Shown here: one piece after another, positions 1 through 5,285 of the stretch | Numbering within the stretch: the first letter of the stretch is position 1 | Layout: the number at the start of each line of letters is the position of its first letter | Assembly: GCA_035283065.1 (NCBI GenBank) | Contig: DATEUP010000246.1 | Location: forward strand, 1 to 10,401 | Length of the DNA stretch: 10,401 nucleotides | Direction: 5' to 3' | Origin: DATEUP01 sp035283065 | GTDB lineage: Archaea; Thermoplasmatota; DTKX01; DATEUP01 | Notes under the pieces: generated by a model | Databases searched by the model: none | Told to the model about the DNA's origin: nothing | What the model saw: only the letters and a program-made list of their open reading frames with translations | Position numbers and translations under genes: made by a program

Positions 1-1
1 G

Positions 2-235
2 CCACTGCGGGCCTTCGTGAACCTGGTGGCCGGAGCGCTTGGTGCGCACGCTCCTGCCGCCATGACGTCGCAGGAGGCGGTCCGCGTGCACGGGGAGGCA
101 ACGGGCCGGCACCTGATGGCAAACCAGCGGGTATCGAGCGCCCGCCTGAGGGCGCTCGGCTGGGCGCCGGCCCATACCCGGGCGGATAACGCCCTCGGCC
201 CGCTCGTCGCCCAGATGGTCGCGCGGCCCCGGTGA
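2..235 (+). CDS. C-terminal end of an SDR-family NAD(P)-dependent epimerase/oxidoreductase (5' truncated)
   Basis: The reading frame is open from base 2 at the window edge to a TGA at 233-235, giving 77 residues of a carboxy terminus. The segment NQRVSSARLRALGWAP resembles the late region of extended short-chain dehydrogenases (UDP-sugar epimerase/NAD-dependent epimerase family), where a conserved pattern 'N.R.S..RL..LGW.P' precedes the last helix. The Rossmann fold, the YxxxK active site and the real start all lie outside the window, so substrate and cofactor cannot be stated. The frame uses the G/C-rich third positions of its neighbours. A short in-frame GTG at 17 exists, but the frame continues upstream, so this is not a start. 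The family call rests on a short C-terminal motif only. Confidence 0.55.
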   Translation, partial: PLRAFVNLVAGALGAHAPAAMTSQEAVRVHGEATGRHLMANQRVSSARLRALGWAPAHTRADNALGPLVAQMVARPR

Positions 236-241
236 GGGGCG

Positions 242-264
242 CCTCCCTGGACCTCGTAGGGAGG
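242..264 (+). terminator. G+C hairpin after the SDR gene, possible terminator
   Basis: CCTCCCT (242-248) pairs perfectly with AGGGAGG (258-264) around a nine-base loop, seven bases after the TGA of the SDR gene and before the vapBC promoter. No T-run follows, so intrinsic termination is not assured; an RNA 3'-end stabilising hairpin is equally possible. Confidence 0.35.
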
Positions 265-275
265 GCGGCGGCAGG

Positions 276-283
276 TTGATATG
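276..283 (+). promoter_or_regulatory. TATA-like box of the vapBC operon
   Basis: TTGATATG is the most AT-rich octamer in this G+C-rich region. About 26 bases downstream of its centre falls near base 306, a few bases before the ATG at 312, predicting a leaderless or nearly leaderless mRNA. No Shine-Dalgarno sequence precedes that ATG, which agrees with this. It also argues against initiation at the in-frame TTG at 276, which would lie inside the promoter. Confidence 0.45.
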
Positions 284-288
284 CCACA

Positions 289-308
289 TCCACATATGCG
301 TATGTGGA
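289..308 (+). promoter_or_regulatory. Palindromic operator candidate of vapBC
   Basis: TCCACATA (289-296) and TATGTGGA (301-308) form a perfect eight-base inverted repeat around TGCG. It lies between the TATA-like box and the antitoxin ATG at 312, so it overlaps the predicted transcription start. Toxin-antitoxin operons are commonly autorepressed by the VapB-VapC complex binding palindromes in this position, so this is a natural autoregulatory operator. CCACAT is also repeated directly just upstream (284-289 and 290-295), giving a possible extra half-site. Confidence 0.65.
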
Positions 309-311
309 ACC

Positions 312-554
312 ATGGCCTCCCGCAATGTGGCGCTCCGGATGGAGGCGTATCGCGCCCTCGACCGCGAGCGGCGCCCCGGTGAGAGCTTCTCCGACGCCGT
401 CCTGCGCCTCGCCTCGAACCGCAAAAGCCTCTCCGAAATCATCGCGTCGTTTGAGCCGCTCGGGGCCACGGCATCGGCCGAGCTTGACCGGAACATCGCG
501 CGGGTGCGCAGGGACACCGAACGCTCAATGCGGGGGCGCTTGCGGTGGCGTTGA
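312..554 (+). CDS. vapB: VapB-type antitoxin (DUF217/VAPB_antitox family)
   Basis: This 80-residue protein would neutralise the adjacent PIN-domain toxin by binding it and would help repress the operon. The N-terminal part (NVALRMEAYRALDRERRPG, then ESFSDAVLRL) matches the archaeal VapB pattern 'valseEAYerLk.lKrpgESFSdvilRL', which forms a ribbon-helix-helix-like DNA-binding and dimerisation region. The C-terminal half is charged and probably helical, as expected for the toxin-wrapping tail. I chose the ATG at 312 because it begins directly before the conserved region; the longer frame from TTG 276 would add a Cys/His/Ile-rich leader encoded by the promoter palindrome itself. The gene overlaps the toxin gene by 4 to 10 bases, indicating translational coupling. 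Confidence 0.85.
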   Translation: MASRNVALRMEAYRALDRERRPGESFSDAVLRLASNRKSLSEIIASFEPLGATASAELDRNIARVRRDTERSMRGRLRWR

Positions 555-958
555 TCTGCCTCGACACGACGGCAATCTCAGACCTCGTGCGGGGTCAGGA
601 TCGCATCAAGGACCGGATGGGCGCGCTGGAATCGGAGGGGGCCCGGTTCTGCACGACCTCCGTTAACGCCTACGAGGCACTTGTAGGAATCGAACTCCAC
701 CGAAGCGACCGGGAGCGCGCGACGTACGCCGAGCGGTTCGATCGGATGCTGGCGGGTATGGTCGTCATCCCCTTCGGCCTGGAGCGTGCGCGAGCGGCTT
801 CGTCGAAGATGGCGGCCCTCTACGGTCGAGGCCGGCCGGCCTCGACCATGGACTTGCTAACGGCGTCAACGGCGCGCGCGGCCGGGTGCGAGGCCGTCCT
901 CACACGCAACGGGAGCCAATTCAGGCGAATTGGACTTCTCACGGTCATCGGCTACTGA
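545..958 (+). CDS. vapC: VapC-type PIN-domain ribonuclease toxin
   Basis: This 137-residue PIN-domain protein is a probable Mg-dependent endoribonuclease that cleaves tRNA or rRNA when freed from its antitoxin. The acidic active-site set is visible: D7 in CLDTTAISDL, E44 in NAYEALVG, and D103 in STMDLLTAS. N122 in the C-terminal motif TRNGSQF occupies the position of the usual fourth acidic/Asn residue. The ending GLLTVIGY is the typical final beta strand, so the gene looks complete. It starts at GTG 545 or at TTG 551; the latter would give a four-base TTGA overlap with the vapB stop. It is the second gene of a two-gene operon and converges on the aminotransferase gene 14 bases away. RNA target specificity cannot be predicted from the sequence. 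Confidence 0.88.
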   Translation: MALICLDTTAISDLVRGQDRIKDRMGALESEGARFCTTSVNAYEALVGIELHRSDRERATYAERFDRMLAGMVVIPFGLERARAASSKMAALYGRGRPASTMDLLTASTARAAGCEAVLTRNGSQFRRIGLLTVIGY

Positions 959-972
959 AGGACCCGGACCGC

Positions 973-2334
973 CTACCCGCCACTCCCCGCGCCCTTAAGG
1001 GCGGCCGCGAGCGCCCTGTCGAGGATCTCCATCCCCTCGTCCACCTGCTTGGCGCTCACCACGAGCGGGGGGATGAACCGGATGCTGTTGCGCCCGCAGC
1101 CGAGCACCACGAGCCCGCGCCGGAACGACTCCTCGATGACCGCGTCGCGGAGCTTGGGGTCGCGCGCCCGCGTCCGGGGGTCCTTCACAAACTCGGCGGC
1201 CTGCATGAGGCCAAGGCCGCGCACATCGCCGATCCGCGGGTGGTCCTCTTGGACCTCCTCGAGGCGCTTGCGCAAGAGGCGCCCTTGCTTGGCCGAATTC
1301 TCGACGAGCTTCTCCTTCTTGATCGTCTCCAGGGTCGCAAGAGCCGAGGCGCACGCGACCGGGTTGCCTCCGAAGGTGTTCGAGTGCGAGCCCGAGACCC
1401 CCCAGTCGAGGTGGGACTTGTACACGATCGCGCCGATCGGGAGGCCGCTGCCGAGCGCCTTGGCAAGGGAGACGACATCGGGCTTCACGCCGAAGTGCTC
1501 GGAGCCGAACATCTTGCCCGTGCGCCCGAAGCCGCTCTGGACTTCATCCATCACGAGCATGATGGCGTGGGGGTCGAGGACTTTCTTGAGCTCCTTGAAG
1601 TAGTCGCGCGGGGGGACGACGTACCCGCCCTCGCCCTGGACGGGCTCGGCGAAGACGGCGCCGATGTCCTCGGGGGCAAGCACGGTTGGGAAGTACTCCT
1701 CCTCGAGGATGTGGACGCACCAGAGGTCGCACGAGGGGTACTCGAGCTTGTAGGGGCAGTGGTAGCAGTTCGCAAAGGGGACGTGCGACACGCCGCCGAT
1801 CATCGGCAGGTACCCCTCGCGCTGGACCTTCTTCGAGGCCGTGAGCGAAAGCGAGCCCATCGTCCGGCCGTGGAAGGCGCCGATGAACGCGAGGAGCCCC
1901 TGGCGCTTCGAAGCGTGGCGCACGAGCTTGATCGCCGCCTCGTTTGACTCCGTGCCCGAGTTCGTGAAGAAGACGCGCGAGTCCGCACCGACGGGGGCGA
2001 CCTTCGTGAGCGCCTCGGCAAGGTCGGCCTGGGGCGCGTAGTAGTAGTCCGTGCCCGCGTAGTGGGTGAAAGCCTCGGACTGGGCGCGGATCGCGGCAAG
2101 CACGCGCGGGTGCGTGTGACCCGTGTTCAGGACGCCGACGCCCGCGGTGAAGTCGAGGAAGAAGTTCCCGTCGACGTCCTCGACGATGCAGCCGTGGCTC
2201 CGCCGGATCGCGAGCGGCAGGGACTTCGTCGTCGTGGCCATGAAGCGGGCGTCCTTCTCCACGATCGCCTTGGCCTTGGGCCCCGGGGGCGGGACGCGGA
2301 GCTGGGGGGAAGTGGGGAAGGGGGCCTTGGCCAT
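973..2334 (-). CDS. Class III PLP-dependent aminotransferase (acetylornithine/GABA aminotransferase family, archaeal type with Cys insert)
   Basis: Fold-type I, PLP-dependent enzyme of 453 residues, cytosolic. FFTNSGTESNEAAIKLVRHA (phosphate cup), D263 in VMDEVQSGFGRTG (pyridine-nitrogen ligand) and K292 in SLAKALGSGLPIGAI (Schiff-base lysine) define an intact class III aminotransferase. Full length and the TFGGNPVACA motif match the ornithine/acetylornithine/4-aminobutyrate branch. Thermococcales relatives include ornithine aminotransferases and broad-specificity amino-acid racemases, so transaminase versus racemase activity is unresolved. An insert around residues 190-206 holds four cysteines as CX2C-X8-CX3C, possibly a metal site. 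Start chosen at ATG 2334, preceded by GGTG six bases away; a GTG at 2346 is an alternative. It is transcribed alone from a promoter shared back-to-back with rtcA. Confidence 0.85.
   Translation of the reverse strand: MAKAPFPTSPQLRVPPPGPKAKAIVEKDARFMATTTKSLPLAIRRSHGCIVEDVDGNFFLDFTAGVGVLNTGHTHPRVLAAIRAQSEAFTHYAGTDYYYAPQADLAEALTKVAPVGADSRVFFTNSGTESNEAAIKLVRHASKRQGLLAFIGAFHGRTMGSLSLTASKKVQREGYLPMIGGVSHVPFANCYHCPYKLEYPSCDLWCVHILEEEYFPTVLAPEDIGAVFAEPVQGEGGYVVPPRDYFKELKKVLDPHAIMLVMDEVQSGFGRTGKMFGSEHFGVKPDVVSLAKALGSGLPIGAIVYKSHLDWGVSGSHSNTFGGNPVACASALATLETIKKEKLVENSAKQGRLLRKRLEEVQEDHPRIGDVRGLGLMQAAEFVKDPRTRARDPKLRDAVIEESFRRGLVVLGCGRNSIRFIPPLVVSAKQVDEGMEILDRALAAALKGAGSGG
990..1003. terminator. 14-base palindrome near the vapC / aminotransferase convergent junction
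   Basis: CGCCCTTAAGGGCG is a perfect palindrome able to fold as a five-base stem with a TTAA loop. It lies in the last codons of the minus-strand aminotransferase (encoding A-A-L-K-G-A) and about 30 bases past the vapC stop. As vapC has no other hairpin before the opposing gene, this may end or stabilise the vapBC transcript. It may also be chance within coding sequence. Confidence 0.25.
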
Positions 2335-2346
2335 CGGGGACACCAC

Positions 2347-2370
2347 GCCTTTACGAATTTCGTAAAAGGC
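2347..2370 (-). promoter_or_regulatory. Operator-like palindrome at the aminotransferase promoter
   Basis: TTTACGAA (2350-2357) and TTCGTAAA (2359-2366) form a perfect inverted repeat around a single T. It is extended by GCC/GGC arms (2347-2349 and 2368-2370) after skipping A2367. The site is strikingly AT-rich for this genome. It lies 13 bases before the ATG and covers the transcription start predicted from the TATA box at 2378-2385. Binding of a dimeric regulator here would block transcription, so repression of the aminotransferase is the simplest reading. Confidence 0.6.
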
Positions 2371-2377
2371 TGGGCGG

Positions 2378-2385
2378 CTATTAAG
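2378..2385 (-). promoter_or_regulatory. TATA box of the aminotransferase gene
   Basis: Read on the minus strand the sequence is CTTAATAG, preceded by CCC and AAACC, a reasonable archaeal BRE/TATA arrangement. About 26 bases downstream falls near 2356, inside the palindrome, leaving a leader of roughly 20 bases before ATG 2334 that contains the GGTG ribosome-binding element. Confidence 0.55.
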
Positions 2386-2449
2386 GGTTTGGTGGGAACG
2401 TCCGGCCGAGGCGCCGACCTCGCGCGCGGCGGGCCTTGCGCCTCCAAAA

Positions 2450-2457
2450 GGTTAAAC
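2450..2457 (+). promoter_or_regulatory. TATA-like box of rtcA
   Basis: GGTTAAAC preceded by the A-run of CCAAAAG is the only AT-rich octamer between the divergent promoters on this strand. It predicts a start near 2480 and a leader of about 15 bases. That leader contains AGGT at 2483-2486, eight bases before the GTG start of rtcA. Confidence 0.4.
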
Positions 2458-2494
2458 GGCCCCCCACAATCCGCCGGGCCACAGGTCGGCACGC

Positions 2495-3523
2495 GTGGTC
2501 TCGATTGACGGCTCCGTTGGAGAGGGCGGGGGCCAGGTGCTGCGCACGGCCGTTGCGCTCTCCGCGATCATGGAGTCCTCGCTCAAGATCACGAACATCC
2601 GCGCGGGGCGCGAGTCGCCCGGCCTCAAGGCCCAGCACGTGGCGGCGGTGCGCGCGGTGGGCGCGCTCTGCGGGGCCGAGCTCGAGGGCGCCGAGGTCGG
2701 CTCAACGGAGCTCCGCTTCCGCCCCGAGCACCTTCGAGGCGGCACCTTCGCCTTCGATGTGGGGACGGCCGGGTCGATCGCGCTCGTGCTCCAAGCGTGC
2801 CTGCCGCCGGCCGTCTCCTGCGGCGAGCGCGTCGAGGTCACCGTGCGGGGCGGCACGGATGTCTGGAACGCGCCGACGATCACGTACTTCGAGCGCGTCC
2901 TCGTGCCGGTCCTGCGCACCTTCGGCGCGGACCTGAAGGTCGAGGTCCTGCGCCGCGGCTTCTTCCCCCAGGGCGGCGGCGAGGTGCGCGTGACCGTCGA
3001 GCCCGCAGGGTCCTTGAAGCCCCTTGCGCCCACGGGCGGACAGCCGCGCGCGCTCATCGAGGGCGAGATCGCCTGCTCAAGGCTCCCGCAGGACGTGACC
3101 GACCGCACACGGCGCGCGATCGCGCGCAGGCTCCAGGGCCTCGCGCTCCGCGAGGTCCGCGTGGACCTTGTCGAGGCCGCGGGGGAAGGGGTCTCCGCGA
3201 CCCTGTGGGCGCCGCGCCGCTGCGGGGCTCTCGGCGGTTCGGATGTGGGGCGGCCGGGCTACCCCGCGGAGCGCCTCGGCGAGGTCGCCGCCGACGGGAT
3301 CGCGCGAGCGCTGCGCGCGGACGTCGATGTCGACGCCCACCTCCTCGACCAGGTGATCATCTACTGCCTCATGGCGACCGGGCGCTCGAGCTTCAGCTTC
3401 GAGAGCCTCACCTTGCACGCGGAGACCGTGCTTGCGGTTGCAGAGGCGTTCACGCCGTTCACGCGCCAGATCCAGAATGACGGGCGCAAGAAGCGCATGG
3501 TGATCGACGGCGAGGGGCTCTAG
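2495..3523 (+). CDS. rtcA: RNA 3'-terminal phosphate cyclase
   Basis: RtcA uses ATP to convert RNA 3'-phosphate ends to 2',3'-cyclic phosphates through an enzyme-AMP intermediate; in archaea it acts in RNA repair and end processing. The N terminus DGSVGEGGGQVLRTAVALSA is the family hallmark. It is followed by NIRAGRESPGLKAQH and the glycine motif FFPQGGGEVRV (about residues 155-165). The nucleophilic histidine, adenylated in the catalytic cycle, is H282 in VDAHLLDQ, matching the His near position 309 of E. coli RtcA. The length of 342 residues is normal and no domain is missing. The GTG start is fixed by alignment of the first conserved residues. No RtcB or archease gene lies nearby. It is followed by 130 bases of intergenic sequence and appears monocistronic. 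Confidence 0.93.
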   Translation: MVSIDGSVGEGGGQVLRTAVALSAIMESSLKITNIRAGRESPGLKAQHVAAVRAVGALCGAELEGAEVGSTELRFRPEHLRGGTFAFDVGTAGSIALVLQACLPPAVSCGERVEVTVRGGTDVWNAPTITYFERVLVPVLRTFGADLKVEVLRRGFFPQGGGEVRVTVEPAGSLKPLAPTGGQPRALIEGEIACSRLPQDVTDRTRRAIARRLQGLALREVRVDLVEAAGEGVSATLWAPRRCGALGGSDVGRPGYPAERLGEVAADGIARALRADVDVDAHLLDQVIIYCLMATGRSSFSFESLTLHAETVLAVAEAFTPFTRQIQNDGRKKRMVIDGEGL

Positions 3524-3622
3524 TCCCCGAGGTGCTGGGCGCGCGACAAGAGGCCGGGGGGTTCCCCAAGCCCGGACGGCGCCGTGAGGGCATGACTTGT
3601 GACCGATTTCCCTCGCGCAACG

Positions 3623-3630
3623 GTTATGTA
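3623..3630 (+). promoter_or_regulatory. TATA box of the PaREP1-like gene
   Basis: GTTATGTA in CGGTTATGTAGGG is centred about 27 bases before the ATG at 3654, the spacing of a leaderless archaeal promoter. A GGAGG sits only two bases from the ATG (GGAGGCGATG), too close for ordinary Shine-Dalgarno use, which also favours a leaderless transcript. Confidence 0.55.
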
Positions 3631-3653
3631 GGGCTTTCGCCAACGCGGAGGCG

Positions 3654-4049
3654 ATGAGTGCACCTGCATCCCGCCCGAAGGGCCTTGCACAACTTGCCGA
3701 CGACCTCCTCGCCTTCGCCCGGCAGGAAGCGCGCGAGGGGTTCAAGCGGCAGCACCCGATCCAGATCAGGGACGCCGCCGAGAAGGGCTGGAACGCGGCG
3801 GTTCAAGCGACTGACCTTGCCATGCGCGCGCGCGGTCAAATGCCAACGCCCGGCCCCCAAGGGCACCAGGACCGCCACGAGTTCCTCGAGAAGGTCGGGC
3901 GGCACGACCTTCACAAACAGTTCGCCTTCTTCGCCGACCGCCTCCACGGCGCGTGCTTCTACGGAGGGCTCCTGCCCCATGAGGAGGACATGAACCGGTG
4001 GCTCGACGAAGTGCAGCAGTACATCGAGGACATCAAGGCGGGAATATAG
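3654..4049 (+). CDS. PaREP1/HEPN-like small helical protein
   Basis: A 131-residue all-helical, soluble protein. The central AAEKGWNAAVQATDLAMRAR resembles the 'qAaEKlWgAav.ai..lA' helix of PaREP1-type proteins, which belong to the HEPN-like fold group. The ending ADRLHGACFYGGLLPHEEDM plus a final amphipathic helix matches the 'a..LH..FYeg.l..e.v...l..v' C-terminal signature. Those proteins are abundant in archaea; some HEPN relatives are RNases in toxin-antitoxin or defence modules, but many are of unknown role. I do not see a clear catalytic RX4-6H motif, so nuclease activity should not be assumed. No nucleotidyltransferase (MNT) partner lies beside it. It is monocistronic with its own TATA box and converges on the HExxH gene, whose stop is 18 bases away. 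Family call is moderate; biological role unknown. Confidence 0.65.
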   Translation: MSAPASRPKGLAQLADDLLAFARQEAREGFKRQHPIQIRDAAEKGWNAAVQATDLAMRARGQMPTPGPQGHQDRHEFLEKVGRHDLHKQFAFFADRLHGACFYGGLLPHEEDMNRWLDEVQQYIEDIKAGI

Positions 4050-4058
4050 GGTGCGGGC

Positions 4059-4075
4059 TTCGGGGGTCACCCGAA
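4059..4075. terminator. Hairpin at convergent junction of PaREP1-like and HExxH genes
   Basis: TTCGGG (4059-4064) pairs with CCCGAA (4070-4075) around GGTCA. The loop contains the stop codon of the minus-strand gene (4067-4069). The symmetric position between two convergent 3' ends suggests a bidirectional 3'-end signal, though no T-tract follows on either strand. Confidence 0.4.
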
Positions 4076-4867
4076 CGTCCCGATCCACTTGCCCCAGTCA
4101 CCGGAGATATCATTGAGCCGCCGGTTGACCTCCCTGTCGGTCACGGCGAACTCCTCGACCGCGCGCTGCGCGAAGCGCACGCCCATCCGGTTGTACATCT
4201 GGACGCCCCGCTGGTTGAACTTCCCCTGGAACCAGAGGTAGTTCTCGATCGGCATGTCGGGGTGGTGGATCTCGTAATCCTCGAGCTTGCGGTACTGGAG
4301 GTCGCCCGCCGAGGCCCAGATGTCCTCGCACAGCTTCCAGACTTTCGCGTCGGCGGGCGAGGTCTGCTTGAGGAAGGCATACGTGAGGTAGTGGGCGAAG
4401 AGCTCGGGCAGCCAGTCGGGGCCCATCGCAAGCCTTCGCTCGCCGATGAAGATGTGGCACACCTCGTGGGCCGTGACGACGAGGTCCATGAAGCGGATGA
4501 TGTTCTTCTCGTCGGCGCCGCGCAGCGCGCGAAAGTCCCGCTCGAGGGAGGGGGGCGCCTGCGCGACGATGCGCAGCATCGCGTCGATCATCACGTCGTG
4601 GTAGTCGTAGGAGGCGACGATGAACCCCCGCGGGCCGTCCCACACGGTGTGCGGGCGGCCGTACGGCGGGATGCAGGACGCGCGCCAGTCGGCGTCGTCG
4701 AGGACGGCGAGGTAGGTCTTCGCATCGATCCGGAAGAGGCGCTCGAGCCACCGGTGCGCCTTCTTCACGCCCGCCTGCAGGCGCTTTGCGCGTTCCGTGA
4801 AGCCGAGCGAGTAGATCGTGGGGACCTTCGCGTCTTCGAGGGTTCCGACCTCCAAATCCTCGAACAG
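4067..4867 (-). CDS. Putative soluble zinc metallopeptidase with HExxH motif, family not recognised
   Basis: Numbered from a start at 4867 (266 residues), the protein holds H134-E135-V-C-H138 in VVTAHEVCHIFIGER, the metal-binding and catalytic motif of zincin peptidases. E155 and H159 in LPELFAHYLTYAF are candidates for the third metal ligand. No signal peptide or membrane segment is visible, so it should be cytosolic. The rest is rich in Trp, Tyr and Phe, for example ENYLWFQGKFNQ, and matches no named family I know. The start is uncertain. The frame is open back to a TTG at 4948, but its first 27 codons include unusual ones (CCT, CTT, TAT, TCA) and contain a good TATA box. A GGAGGT at 4879-4874 lies six bases before CTG 4867; TTG 4855 is the nearest ordinary start codon downstream. 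Peptidase activity is inferred from the motif only. Confidence 0.7.
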   Translation of the reverse strand: MFEDLEVGTLEDAKVPTIYSLGFTERAKRLQAGVKKAHRWLERLFRIDAKTYLAVLDDADWRASCIPPYGRPHTVWDGPRGFIVASYDYHDVMIDAMLRIVAQAPPSLERDFRALRGADEKNIIRFMDLVVTAHEVCHIFIGERRLAMGPDWLPELFAHYLTYAFLKQTSPADAKVWKLCEDIWASAGDLQYRKLEDYEIHHPDMPIENYLWFQGKFNQRGVQMYNRMGVRFAQRAVEEFAVTDREVNRRLNDISGDWGKWIGTFG

Positions 4868-4910
4868 GGCAATACCTCCAACGCGGGGTGATGCGGAGCC
4901 CCGTGGAGGG

Positions 4911-4918
4911 TCATAAAG
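4911..4918 (-). promoter_or_regulatory. TATA box of the HExxH gene
   Basis: On the minus strand the sequence reads CTTTATGA in a G+C-rich context. The predicted start near 4889 leaves a leader with GGAGGT (4879-4874). This promoter lies within the longest open frame, implying that translation begins downstream of it. Confidence 0.5.
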
Positions 4919-5019
4919 GAGAGGGGCGTTCCCTCCGGCGACCTCCAATTGCGCGATGGGGTCAAAGGGATCTCTTTCGGGCCCGTGGGTTCCAGCTTTC
5001 GCCCACCCCAGGTAAGGGG

Positions 5020-5027
5020 ATAAATAG
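5020..5027 (+). promoter_or_regulatory. TATA box of hicBA
   Basis: ATAAATAG following AGGTAAGGGG (a possible BRE) is the clearest TATA box in the window. Its centre is about 25.5 bases before the GTG at 5049, predicting a leaderless mRNA that begins on that codon rather than at the GTG at 5043. Confidence 0.65.
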
Positions 5028-5048
5028 TCGCTGTGACGAAGAGTGGCC

Positions 5049-5285
5049 GTGAAGTTTCAGGTTCTCGTCAAGTACGATCGAGAAACACGATCGTACACGG
5101 CGACAGTCCCCGGTCACCCCATCGTAGTCAGCGCCACGTCCGAGCGTGAAGCTTTGAAGTTGGTGAGAGAAAGCCTCCAGCTGTACCTCGAAGACAGCCC
5201 CGGAGGTCGGGCCCGTCCCCACCCGGAACGCCCTTCGAATGCCAAGCTCGTGACGGTTGAAGTCCATGGCGAGGTTGCCCGGTGA
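5049..5285 (+). CDS. hicB: HicB-like antitoxin
   Basis: A 78-residue protein with the HicB partial RNase-H-like fold: strand KFQVLVKYDRETRSYTATVP, then PGHPIVVSATSEREALKLV and a helix VRESLQLYLED. This matches the 'mkf.vvie.d.dggy.a.vPdlpg..s.g.t.eEAl.nv.eal..yle' pattern of HicB antitoxins, which bind and mask HicA. I place the start at GTG 5049 because HicB proteins usually begin M-K-F and because the TATA box predicts transcription starting there; GTG 5043 would add two residues. No HTH or RHH DNA-binding domain is fused at the C terminus, so autoregulation would need another route. The gene overlaps hicA by 20 bases. A perfect inverted repeat lies inside the coding region at 5072-5096. 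Confidence 0.82.
   Translation: MKFQVLVKYDRETRSYTATVPGHPIVVSATSEREALKLVRESLQLYLEDSPGGRARPHPERPSNAKLVTVEVHGEVAR
5072..5096 (+). repeat. Perfect 9-base inverted repeat within hicB
   Basis: GTACGATCG (5072-5080) and CGATCGTAC (5088-5096) flank AGAAACA. It encodes the symmetric peptide Y-D-R-E-T-R-S-Y, and lies 23 to 47 bases after the predicted transcription start. It can form a stable mRNA hairpin near the start of the message or serve as a DNA operator inside the gene. Confidence 0.6.

Noticed and set aside
276..311. Upstream extension of the antitoxin from TTG 276 with a Cys/His/Ile-rich leader
   Set aside because: This stretch is the promoter and operator palindrome; conserved VapB sequence begins after ATG 312.
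886..1947. Open frame of 353 codons on the plus strand overlapping vapC and the aminotransferase
   Set aside because: It is antisense to a well-supported aminotransferase and has a charged low-complexity product without motifs.
3654..4049. PaREP1-like gene as the toxin of a HEPN-MNT module
   Set aside because: No nucleotidyltransferase partner lies next to it and no clear RX4-6H catalytic motif is visible.
3998..4891. Open frame of 297 codons on the plus strand opposite the HExxH gene
   Set aside because: The translated product is Val/Asp/Arg-rich shadow sequence. The minus strand carries HEVCH, balanced composition and its own promoter.
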